The notes beneath the pieces are model-generated. The model ran no database searches. It was not told where the DNA came from and saw only the letters and a list, made by a program, of their open reading frames with translations. Position numbers and translations under genes: made by a program. Shown piece by piece: positions 1-9,700 of a stretch of DNA of 64,000 nt. The DNA is from JADKAV01 sp963818505 (GTDB lineage: Bacteria; Actinomycetota; Actinomycetes; S36-B12; UBA10799). Numbering within the stretch: the first letter of the stretch is position 1; each line of letters starts with the position of its first letter. The DNA lies in the NCBI GenBank assembly GCA_963818505.1, contig CAWFSJ010000005.1, forward strand, positions 1,054,001-1,118,000, given 5' to 3'.

Positions 1-1
1 G

Positions 2-241
2 TCGGGCAGTGAACCGGCCCTGCGCGTCTACCTGGACATGGGAGACCGCGAGCGTTTGGACTTCGCTGGCCCCGACGACCTGGTCGACCACCTGCAGGAG
101 TTGTCCGCCACCCTGGCCGAGGCCGGGCATCGCGAGGTTGTCGCCCGAGTGGTCGCTGGCGACCGCCACGACGAGCGGGCGTGGGCGCGCCGTTTCCCTG
201 CGGCGTACCTGTGGGCGTTTCAGGGGGTACCGCTCGGTTGA
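2..241 (+). CDS. Putative esterase, alpha/beta-hydrolase type, C-terminal end only
   Basis: This is the 3' end of a gene that enters from the left edge; about 79 residues are visible before the TGA at 239. The tail has a conserved-looking LRVYLDMG strand, then a helix, then GDRHDERAWARRFPAAYLW. In the enterochelin-esterase/esterase D-like family (PF00756) the catalytic His lies in just such a final G-x-H-D/N-x-x-x-W segment followed by a short helix. The likely role is hydrolysis of an ester, probably cytoplasmic or cell-surface depending on the missing N-terminus. The family call rests only on this tail, so the substrate cannot be given. Confidence 0.55.
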   Translation, partial: SGSEPALRVYLDMGDRERLDFAGPDDLVDHLQELSATLAEAGHREVVARVVAGDRHDERAWARRFPAAYLWAFQGVPLG

Positions 242-312
242 GGCTTGGGCCTGGACCCGCCCGGCCGGTCCAGACGCGGCGCTGCGCCATCACGACCACG
301 CTGTGTGATGGC

Positions 313-394
313 AGCCCCGGTCAAGGTCCGAGACCCCTGTTCGCCGGCAAACCGGGGCTACGCTCCAACTGGCTCTCGTTCGAGAGGAGGCCAG
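313..394 (+). promoter_or_regulatory. Foldable 5' leader with sequestered ribosome-binding site
   Basis: Two helices can be drawn from the sequence. The first pairs AGCCCCGGT (313-321) with ACCGGGGCT (351-359) perfectly, with a small GGTC/GACC hairpin (325-328/332-335) inside its loop. The second pairs CTGG (369-372) with CCAG (391-394), and inside it CTCTC (373-377) with GAGAG (382-386) around a GTTC loop. The second helix holds the Shine-Dalgarno GAGGAGG of the downstream GGDEF-EAL gene, whose GTG starts at 396. This is the layout of an aptamer plus translational expression platform. The loop carries GGCAAACC, a fragment also found in GEMM-I c-di-GMP riboswitches, but the rest of that consensus is not seen, so no ligand is assigned. 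Confidence 0.4.
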
Positions 395-395
395 G

Positions 396-2804
396 GTGGG
401 AGGCAACAGCCCGTGGCTCGACACTGTGTTCGAGCACCTGCCCGAAGGTTTGGTCGTGCAGGCCGCGGATGGCGAGATTCTCGACTCCAACGCCGCCGCA
501 GAACGGATCCTCGGCCTGTCGGGCGAGCAGATCGCGGGGCGGACCTCGATGGACCCGCGCTGGGCGGCGATCCACCCTGATGGCTCGCCGTTCCCGGGCC
601 ATCAGCATCCAGCGATGGTGACGCTTGCCACGGGTGAACCAGTTCACGGCGAGATCATGGGGGTGCGCAGGCCGCACGGCTCCCTGGTGTGGCTGATGAT
701 CAACTCAGTGCCGCTGCCACACACCGAGCCAACCGATGCCGCCGTGGTCGTGACCTTCGCGGACATCACCGTCGAGCGCCAGCGGGCAGCGAGGCAATTG
801 ACGGCCACGGTCGAGTCGATGATCGATCCGCACATTCTGATCCGAACGGTCCGATCCAGCGACCAGCCCCACCAAGCGTTCGTACTCGATGCCAACGACG
901 CCGCCGCTGTGGAACTTGCCCGCGAGCGCGAGCAGTTGCTGGGTGCGTCCGTGGCCCAGGCGTTCGGGGAGCCCGCAGCGGCAGAGGTCCTGACTTGGCT
1001 GCTCGACGTTATCGAGACGGGTGAACCGTTGGTGCTCGACGAGGTGACTGTTCCAGGCGACGGCAGTCGCAGTTGGGACGTGCGCGCGCTCAAGGTGGGC
1101 GACTACGTGAGCTTCACATGGCGCGATGTGACGCAGAGGCGCGCGACCGCCGAACGCCTTGCGGTCTCCGAGGAATTGTTCCGCGGGGCCATGCAGTCTG
1201 CCGTGACCGGTATCGCGATCAACGATCTCGATGGCCGCGTTCTGGAGGTCAACGATGCACTGTGCGCCATCCTGGGCCGCGACCGAGCATCCCTTCTCGC
1301 GTCGTCTCTGACCGACCTCATGAGCCTGAATCTGCTGCACTCGATTGAGCGTGAGCGGGCACTGCTGCTTGAGGACCCGGACCGGCAGTCCGTTCTGCAG
1401 GGTGAGGTGCATCTGCCGGGTGGTTCGTCGCTATGGGCGCGGGTCGGCACTGCTCTCATCCGGGACAGTGAGGCGGAGCCGCAGGCGTTCATCACGCATT
1501 TCGAGGACGTCACCGGGGAGCGTGAGGCACGCGAGACTCTAGCCTTCCAGGCTTTCCACGACCCGCTAACCGGTCTACGCAATCGCGCGTGGCTGCTGGA
1601 CATGCTCGAGCTCGAACTCGCGAACGCAACTCGCGGCTTGAGCCGCGTTGGCGTCCTGTTCATCGACCTGGACAACTTCAAGGTCGTGAACGACTCCCTC
1701 GGGCATGAGGCCGGCGACGAGATTCTGGTGGCAGTGGCAGAACGGATCAAATCCGTGGTCCGGCCGACGGACTTCCTCGGCCGTTTCGGAGGCGACGAGT
1801 TCGTAGTAGTGGTCACTGATCTGGAGCAGTTGGACCTGCTGGACACCATCGCTGCCCACATCATTCGAGTGATCGCAGCCGAGACGATGGTGAAATCGCA
1901 CCGGATCAGGATGAGCGCCTCAATCGGTATTGCGGTGTCGCACGGGGACTCGACGCCGGGGAGTCTGCTGCGAGATGCGGACGTCGCGTTGTTCCAGGCA
2001 AAGGGCTCGGGCCGGGCACGCTGGCAGCTCTTCGACGACACGATGCATACCCGGGCCCTTTCGCGGATGACCCTTGAATCGCAGATCCGCGACGGGTTGG
2101 AGAACCACGAGTTCACCGTGCACTACCAGCCCGTCGTCGACCTGGCCACCCGCGAGGTCACCGGGTACGAGGCTCTCGCGCGGTGGGTTCACCCGGTGCG
2201 CGGGCTCATCGCGGCCAAGGACTTCATCCCGGTGGCGGAGGACAGTGGTCTGATCATTGCGTTGGGTGAGCGGGTGCAGAAGTGGGTGGTCGCGGACATG
2301 AAGGCCTACCCGCAGATCAGGTACATGGGGTTGAACGTGTCCGCAGTGCAGCTCGCATCTCCTGACTGGGCGGCAGGGCTGCTCGCCACACTCGACGCTT
2401 ACGGGGTAAATCCTCGCCGGCTCGTCCTCGAGGTCACCGAAACCTCGATCCTGCCTCTGTTGGAGCCTGTCGTGAGAAGTCTGGAGGAGCTCAGCGCGCA
2501 CGGGATGGAAGTGTTCATCGACGACTTCGGTACTGGCTTCTCATCCATCGCCATGATTCAGAAGTTGCCGGTCCGCGGCTTGAAGCTCGACCGTTCCTTC
2601 GTCATGGACCTCACGCCCGAATCCACGGAGCCGAATGCGCTCTCAGCGGGTCTGGCGGGTCTAGCCAGGGCACTTAACCTGATCTCAATTGCCGAAGGGG
2701 TCGAGACCGAGGAACAAGCCGAGTTGCTGACGTCCCAGGGCTGGACCCACGGGCAGGGGTACCTCTTCGGGCGGCCCGGACCATTGGGGGTCGCCGGGGA
2801 CTGA
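396..2804 (+). CDS. PAS-PAS-GGDEF-EAL c-di-GMP turnover protein
   Basis: The 802-residue soluble protein carries two or three PAS-like sensor segments (about residues 15-390), a GGDEF domain (about 395-555) and an EAL domain (about 570-795). The GGDEF motif is intact (RFGGDEF near residue 462), and RPTD sits exactly five residues before it, matching the RxxD inhibitory site. The EAL part keeps YEALARW, LNVSAVQ, EVTETS, DDFGTG, KLDRSFV and AEGVET, so both diguanylate cyclase and phosphodiesterase activity look possible. No membrane segment is seen, so sensing is probably cytoplasmic. GTG at 396 is chosen because GAGGAGG lies 5 nt upstream. That site is buried in a predicted hairpin, which suggests translational control. 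The input signal is unknown. Confidence 0.93.
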   Translation: MGGNSPWLDTVFEHLPEGLVVQAADGEILDSNAAAERILGLSGEQIAGRTSMDPRWAAIHPDGSPFPGHQHPAMVTLATGEPVHGEIMGVRRPHGSLVWLMINSVPLPHTEPTDAAVVVTFADITVERQRAARQLTATVESMIDPHILIRTVRSSDQPHQAFVLDANDAAAVELAREREQLLGASVAQAFGEPAAAEVLTWLLDVIETGEPLVLDEVTVPGDGSRSWDVRALKVGDYVSFTWRDVTQRRATAERLAVSEELFRGAMQSAVTGIAINDLDGRVLEVNDALCAILGRDRASLLASSLTDLMSLNLLHSIERERALLLEDPDRQSVLQGEVHLPGGSSLWARVGTALIRDSEAEPQAFITHFEDVTGEREARETLAFQAFHDPLTGLRNRAWLLDMLELELANATRGLSRVGVLFIDLDNFKVVNDSLGHEAGDEILVAVAERIKSVVRPTDFLGRFGGDEFVVVVTDLEQLDLLDTIAAHIIRVIAAETMVKSHRIRMSASIGIAVSHGDSTPGSLLRDADVALFQAKGSGRARWQLFDDTMHTRALSRMTLESQIRDGLENHEFTVHYQPVVDLATREVTGYEALARWVHPVRGLIAAKDFIPVAEDSGLIIALGERVQKWVVADMKAYPQIRYMGLNVSAVQLASPDWAAGLLATLDAYGVNPRRLVLEVTETSILPLLEPVVRSLEELSAHGMEVFIDDFGTGFSSIAMIQKLPVRGLKLDRSFVMDLTPESTEPNALSAGLAGLARALNLISIAEGVETEEQAELLTSQGWTHGQGYLFGRPGPLGVAGD

Positions 2805-2853
2805 CTGCTTGCGGGTGGCCGGCGTTGCCGGTGGTCGCGCGTAGCCTGTGGTC

Positions 2854-3474
2854 ATGCGACGTTGCGCTCTGCTCTCGGTTCTGATCCTTGCGTTGGCCGC
2901 GTGCAGCGCGACGTCGACCAGTCCACCCGAGTCCCCTACGCCTACCGGGCCGGTACCGCCGATGCTCGCGCCGGGCACTGACTGGGTTCTGATCGGTCCG
3001 GCGGCCATCACCGGGGAGGTCACGTTGCGCTTCGAGCCCGGCCGGCTGTCCGGTGCGGGCCCGGTGAACAGGTACTTCGGCCCCTTCACCGCCAGCGAGG
3101 ACGGCAGTTTGGCAGTGGGCGCTGTGGGCAGCACCATGATGGCCGGCCCACCGGATCTCATGGAGTCCGAACAGCGCTACTTCGAGCTGCTGTCGCGGGT
3201 TGACCGCTTCGAAGCCGACGGGATTCAGCTGACCCTTCTGGCAGGTGACGAGGCCTTGCTCGACTACGCGGTGCCCGACTCGGCGGCTGCTTTCGGACCG
3301 ACGTTGGTGGGTCTTTCGGTCGCGAAAGCCCGCAAGTCCGCGCAGGCCCAGGGCTTCGACTTCAGGGTGATTTCGGTGGATGGCGTGGGTAAACCGGTCA
3401 CGCTGGATTACCGCCCGGATAGGCTCAACGCCACGGTGGTGGACGACGTCGTGACCCAGATGAGCGCGGGCTGA
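2854..3474 (+). CDS. Lipoprotein with META domain and I78-like inhibitor tail
   Basis: The 206-residue protein begins with a lipoprotein signal (MRRC, hydrophobic stretch, lipobox LAAC near residue 18) and a Ser/Thr/Pro linker. Residues about 40-135 match the META/HslJ pattern: tDWVLIGP opening, G-x-G-x-x-N-R-Y-F-G, a small-residue STMMAGP turn and an ESEQRYFELL helix. The last 55 residues, with DYRPDRLNATVVDDVV, resemble the peptidase-inhibitor I78 family. It would sit on the outer face of the membrane; META proteins are linked to stress and drug tolerance. ATG 2854 is preferred over GTG 2848 because it opens directly on the signal peptide. The fusion is unusual; the inhibitor assignment is less certain than the META one. 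Confidence 0.75.
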   Translation: MRRCALLSVLILALAACSATSTSPPESPTPTGPVPPMLAPGTDWVLIGPAAITGEVTLRFEPGRLSGAGPVNRYFGPFTASEDGSLAVGAVGSTMMAGPPDLMESEQRYFELLSRVDRFEADGIQLTLLAGDEALLDYAVPDSAAAFGPTLVGLSVAKARKSAQAQGFDFRVISVDGVGKPVTLDYRPDRLNATVVDDVVTQMSAG

Positions 3475-3523
3475 GGGTTTGGGGGTCCGGTTTTCGGCCA
3501 GCCCAGTGCCCTAAACCCGCCCT

Positions 3524-3593
3524 GGTTAGAGGTTGTGCTGTTGGTTAGCGAATCCACGCGTTGAAACGCTAACCAACAGCACAACCTCTAACC
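3524..3593. repeat. Palindromic repeat, copy 1 (perfect 27-bp arms)
   Basis: Arms at 3524-3550 and 3567-3593 are perfect reverse complements, separated by 16 nt that include ACGCGT. Each arm begins and ends with GGTTAG, 19 bp apart. The same element occurs at 52038-52105 and 57112-57179. Here it lies between two genes on the same strand, after the META lipoprotein and 121 bp before the giant VWA protein. It can form a very stable hairpin on either strand and may act as a terminator or protein-binding site. No T-tract follows. Confidence 0.85.
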
Positions 3594-3714
3594 AACGGCT
3601 CGGGCGGCGTCCGCGCACTCTGTGTAGCCAGATCGTCCCTCGATTGGCCTAACGCGCATTTCCGCCAAAGTAACTGTGAGTATTTGAGTGGTTACTGTCT
3701 GGAGGGGGTTTGCC

Positions 3715-6700
3715 ATGCGCGGGGTATTCGTCGGCACTGCCGTCACATCGCTGCTACTCGCCGGACTTGTGGGGGCACCGCCTGCGGTAGCGCAGGACGT
3801 CACACCGGCGGCCGTCACCCCGGTCACCAACCCTTCGATCGCGCAGACCTGCGGTCTGGACGCGACCTTGATCCTGGACGCGTCCGGTTCGATCAAGACC
3901 GCCGGCGCGGTCAACACCGTGCGCAACGCCGGCAAGGACCTGATGAACGCACTCAAGGACACCAACTCCACCCTGCGTATCACCCAGTTCGCCACTTTCT
4001 CCGGGCAGTTGAGCAGCCGGGTCCCGGTCAACGCCGCCACGACGGGCAGCGGGGGCGCACTCTCGAACGGCCTGGCCAATTACTACACCCCACCTCCGCC
4101 ACGGCCATCCGGCGTGACGATCTACAACGGCAACCAGCAGGACAACAACGCGCTCACCTGGACCAACTGGGAGGACGGGATCAAGGGGATCGACGACCCC
4201 GAACTCGCGATCTACATCACGGACGGTGACCCCACTGCGTACAACGCCAGCGCCACACGCACCAATGTGAACACGTCCTCGACCGGAGTCGCCCTGGACA
4301 ACGCGATCACCCAGGCCAACGCGTTGAAGCTCAATGGCACACGCATGCTCGTGGTCGGGGTCGGCAACGGCCTGACCAGCTCCTCCTCGCAGGATCGCTT
4401 GAAGAAGATCTCGGGCCCGCTGCTGGAGAAGTCCGCTGCGGCGCTGGCCGGCAAGACGATCAACCAGGTGGATGCCGTCGCCTTCACCGACTTCGCCGCG
4501 CTTGGCGTGTTCCTGCGCTCGGTCGTGACCTCGCTGTGTGGCAACAGCGTGACAGTCCAGAAACTTGCCCAGAGCAGTTCCGGTGCGGACTACCTGCCGG
4601 CTTCGGGCTGGGACATCACGGTGGAGCCGACTGTCTCTGGCGGTTACACGTGGGTGGACCCGACCGGCCCGGAAGGCCCGAAGACCCGTGCCACCTCCGG
4701 CGCACAGGGCGCGGCGGCGTTCCAGTGGAAACCCAAGGTCGCCAGCCAGACCGCCACGGTGAAGGTCTCCGAGTCGGTCAAGAATGAGTTCACGGCTGAC
4801 CGCTGGACCTGTGACATCAAGGACACCGAGGGTGGCACTACCACTGTCAGCGGCACGCTGGGCAACAACGCGTCGTTCCAGTTCCAGATGGAACCCTCCG
4901 ACGTGGCCGCGTGCAAGCTCTACAACGACTTCAACTACACACCGGGCATCAGCATCACCAAGGAGGCGGCGGACGACCCCATCCGCGGCAACGGGGTCGG
5001 CTGGAACGAGACGTACACGTTCACCGTGAAGAACACCGGAAACTCGACTCTGTCAGTGACCAAGCCCGTAGACCCGCAATGCATGGCGGTGTCTGCGCCC
5101 TCGGGCCCCGGGGCTGCCAGCGGCAAACTGCAACCCGGCGACTCATGGACCTACACGTGTGAGGTCAAGATCGGTCCGCTGCCCAGTAAGGCCACGCCGA
5201 TCACGCACCCCAACACGGTGAGTGTCGCGGGCATTGACCCGACTGGCTTCGTGGTCACCGACTCCGCCAACGAGAGCATCGACGTCAAGACCCCACGCAT
5301 CAACATCGCCAAGACCGCCAAGAAGACCGGTGGCGCGACGATCCCCGACGGCGGCACCGTGCCGGCTGGCACGAAGGTCACGTATGTCTACACCGTGACC
5401 AACACCGGCAACGACACGCTCAGCCTGGTGCGCGCGAGCGCAGTGACCGACAACAGGTGCTCGCCTGTTACCTACAAGAGCGGTGACACGAACAACAACC
5501 AGAAGCTCGAGACCACCGAGACCTGGCTCTATGAGTGCAACACCGTGCTCAACCCGCCCAGCACGGTGACCTCGGTGACCAACAAGGCCACGGTCACCTC
5601 CGCTTGGTCCAACCCGCAAAGCCGCCCGCAGAACAACGGCGCGGTCACCGACGACGACCAGATGACGATCAACATCGACCGTGGCGCCAACCTGCGTGTC
5701 GTGAAGCTCACGAATCCCGGTGAGGTGAACCAGGACTTCAACTTCACGCTCTCCGGGCAGGGCGTCCCGGTGGCCGATCAGTCGTTCAAACTCAACACGT
5801 CTGCGGCCCCCGGCACCCCACCGGCAAGCCGCAATATCGCCCTTGACGGGCCAGATGGCGCGGGCAGCCAGTACACGATCACGGAAACAGGCTCGTCCAG
5901 CTGGGATATCACGGACCTGGACTGCAGCAAGACACCCGACTCGGTCGACCTGGCCACTGGTGAGATCAAGGTGACGCTGCTTCCTCTGGAGGACGTGACC
6001 TGCGTCTTCGCGAACGAGCGCCGGCCGACCCTGACCATCACCAAGCAGACGAGTCCCGCTGGTGCCACGCAGGAGTTCGGCTTCAGCGCCAGTGCCCCGC
6101 TGAGCCCGTCGACCTTCAACCTCCAGGACGGTCAGTCGCAAACCTTCACCGACCTGGCTCCAGGCACGGTCACGATCGAAGAGTCGACGATTCCCGACGG
6201 TTGGGAACTCGACGGAATCTCGTGCAACGTGCCCGTTGTTCGAACCGGAGCGCAGATCGAGGTGACGCTCGATTACGCAGACAAGGGTGAGTGTGTCTAC
6301 ACCAACGCTGAGCTTGCCCCGGCCACCCTCACCGTCGCCAAGGAGGACGTCCCCTCGACCTGGGACCCGTCCTTCGACTTCACCGCCAGTGGCACCGGGT
6401 TGGTCAACCCAGGTCAGCTCGACTCCAAGAAGTTCAGCCTGGGCCTCGGTGACTCGAAGTCGTACACGGTGAGGCCGCTGAAAGCCGGGAACACCTACAC
6501 CGTGACTGAGGATGCTCTGCCCCCAACACCTCCGGGCGAGAGTGCCTTCAAGCTGACCACAGTGGTCTGCATCATCAACGGCGACACCAACAACCCCGTC
6601 CACGGCGACGCTGGGACCGGCGTGGTGGACATCCTTCTCGAACCTGGGGATTCGGCGGTGTGTACCTATGTCAATCAGCAGAAGCCGCGGTTGACGATCG

Positions 6701-9700
6701 TGAAGAACGCAGTGGATCCCCAGGACCCGGCAGACGACACCTCGTTCACGTTCAACGCGACCGGGCTGACGCCGGCCGGTCAGTTCTCCCTCACCAGCGG
6801 GCAGAAGCAGGGCTTCACCGATCTGATGGTCAACGCGGCATTCCAGGTGGAAGAACTGGCCACGCCGGATTGGACGCTCACCTCCTTGGAGTGCACGGGT
6901 GACGGCTCTGCTGCAGTGACGGCGGATCCCAGCACTGCAGTGATTTCCAGCGTCGGTCTCGACTACGGCGATGACGTGGTGTGCACCTACGTCAACACCA
7001 AGTCCCCGCCAAAGGCGTTCCTCTTCATTCTGAAGAACACCGACCCTGCGGACTCGCCCGAGCTGTTCAGTTTCAACGCCACAGATGGCGCCGCATTCGA
7101 CGAGAACTTCCCCCTGGCTGGCGGTGACTACCAGAGTTTTGAGGTGGACCCCGGGACCTACACCGTGACCGAGGCGGCCAAGGCCGGCTGGGATCTTGTG
7201 GAAGCCGACTGTGTGGTGGGACCGGCACCGAACCCGCCGGGGGGCGGCAATCCCGGCAAGGGCTCGGCCACGGTCACGCTGGCTGACGCCGAAATCGGTG
7301 TCTGCGTATTCGAGAACCAGCAGCGAGCCTCCCTGACGGTCGACAAGATCACCGATGTGGCCTCAGCGCAGGAGTTCGAGTTCACCGCGTCCAGCGTGCC
7401 GGCAGGGATCTCACCTACCACTTTCCCGTTGGTCGGTGGGGGCGCTGCACAGGTATTCACCGACCTGAAGGCGGGCTCAGTCGTCGCCCTCACCGAGGAT
7501 GTGCCCACGTCGGCGCCTGACCGTTGGTCGCTGTCCGACATCAACTGTGTCGGCGTGACCGCAGCCATCTACGACGTGGCGGCGGGCGAGGCGGAGTTCA
7601 CTTTGCCTGCGGGCACTGAGGCGGGCTGCACCTACACGAACACGAAGGTACCGTCGGCGACGGTGCAGATCGTGAAGGTCGCCGATCCTGCCGACGGGAC
7701 GCAGTTCGACTTCACCGCCAGCGGTGCTGACGGCGGGGTTGTGCCCGCAGACCAGTCGTTCAGCCTGGCCCCTGACGGCGACATCGACGTGAAGACAATG
7801 ACGGTCTACCCGGTCGACGACGGCGAGATGTTCACGTTCGCCGAGGCGAGCCGGCCCACGAACTGGAATCTGGATTCCATCGAGTGTCTGGATGACGAGA
7901 TCCCGGCAGGGACCGTCGACCTGCCTGCCGGCAAGGTGGAGATCAGGCTGGAACCGGGCGACTCGGTGACGTGCACCTTCGCCAACCGCAAGGACGCATC
8001 GTTGACCGTCATCAAGGAGGCGGGGGACGACCCGGAGCAGGAGTTCGACTTCAAGCGTTCGTTCGGAGCCAACTTCAGTCTGAAGGACCAGCAGACCGAC
8101 CACACGAACGGCCTCAACCCCGGCGCCTACACGGTGCAGGAGTTCAACCTGCCGGCCGACTGGTACCTGTCGGGTCCCGACGGAGAGCACCCTGTCTGTG
8201 TAGGAACCGCAGCCGCGGTTGACTACACGCCGGCACTCGGTGCGACGGTGACGCTCGCAGCGGGCGAGGACGCGACCTGTACGTTTGCCAACTTCTTCGA
8301 CTACCGCCCGCAGATGGAACTGGAGAAGACCCCGGACCGGACGGTGACACTGGAGGGAAAGCCGGTCGTCTACACGTACACGCTGAAGAACACGGGCAAC
8401 GTGCCGCTTGCCACGGTGGGTGCCGTGAACGAAGTCGTGGTCGACGACCAGTGCGCACCGGTGACCTACCAGGTCGGAGGCGCACCGCCGGTATTGCGAC
8501 CTGGCGAGACCTGGACGTTCACCTGCGGTGTCGCCGCCATGACCCCGGCCAAGGCGACGAACATCGCGACGGCCACCATGGACGGTCCCGATGGGGAGCT
8601 GACCGCCACCGACACCCAGACCGTCGAGGTGCGGGTGCCGAAACTCGGGCTGGAGAAGACGGTGAACAAGGCGACTGTCTACCCTGGCACGAACGTGACC
8701 TACACCTACGTTGCGAGCAACCTCGGTGACACTGCGTTCGAAGGACCCTCAGACCTTGACGCGTGGCTGACGGACAACAAGTGCTCACCGGTGACCTACG
8801 TCAGCGGTGACACCGGCGACGACCATGTGATGGGTGTGGGTGAGGTGTGGACCTACACCTGCACCGCCGCGATCAGTGTGGACACCACCAACACCGGAAC
8901 CTTCACGGGGACGCCGTTCGTCGACGAGGGCGGACCGAAGCAGACCGGTGATCCGATGTTTGCCACCGACACTGCCGACGTCGTGGTGATCCAGAAGGGG
9001 ATCGACATCACGAAGTCAGCCTCCGCACCGGGCGGGGTCGTCCAGTCCGCAGTGCTGCTGGTGCCGGTCGGCACGGAGGTGACCTACACCTACGAGGTGA
9101 CTTCCGGGCAGGCGACCACGCCGATGGAGGTGCTCGACGTGACTGACGACCGGTGTGCCCCTGTTGAATACCAGTCCGGGGACACCAACACCGACGGCCT
9201 GGTCGATCCCGGCGAGACGTGGATCTACACCTGCAAGGTGACGTTCAGCGGTGCAGCCACTGTGACCAACACGGTCGTGGTCACAGCGGTCGAACCGATC
9301 CTCGGCGGCATCTCGACGGACAGCGACAACGCCACGGTGCGCAGCTACAAGGGCAGCATCGCGATCAAGAAGTCGCCTAGCGCGGAGCTCGTGCCCAAGG
9401 GGACGCCGGTGACCTACACCTACACGGTCCTCAACAACGGCACCGTCGACCTCACCGACATCACGGTGAAGGACGACAAGTGCTCGCCAGTGACTTACAA
9501 GTCCGGCGACACCGGCGATGGTGTTCTGAAGCCGGACGACCAGTGGACGTTCGAGTGTGTCAGCGCGCTGCAGGACGACACCACCAACATCGCCGACGCG
9601 ACGGGCACGACGCCCAGCGGTGGCAAAGTGAACGACGCCACCTCCGTGACGGTGCTCGTGATCGGGGGCCGACTCAACCCGGCCATCGCGGTCGTGAAGA

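Noticed and set aside
313..394. Assignment as a GEMM-I c-di-GMP riboswitch
   Set aside because: Only short fragments (GGCAAACC, ACGC) match; the order of the conserved stems and loops does not. Kept as an unassigned leader.
5143..6603. Long open frame antisense to the VWA giant
   Set aside because: In GC-rich DNA, reverse frames stay open because stop codons are rare. It has no Shine-Dalgarno, shows no domain pattern, and the sense frame carries clear repeats.
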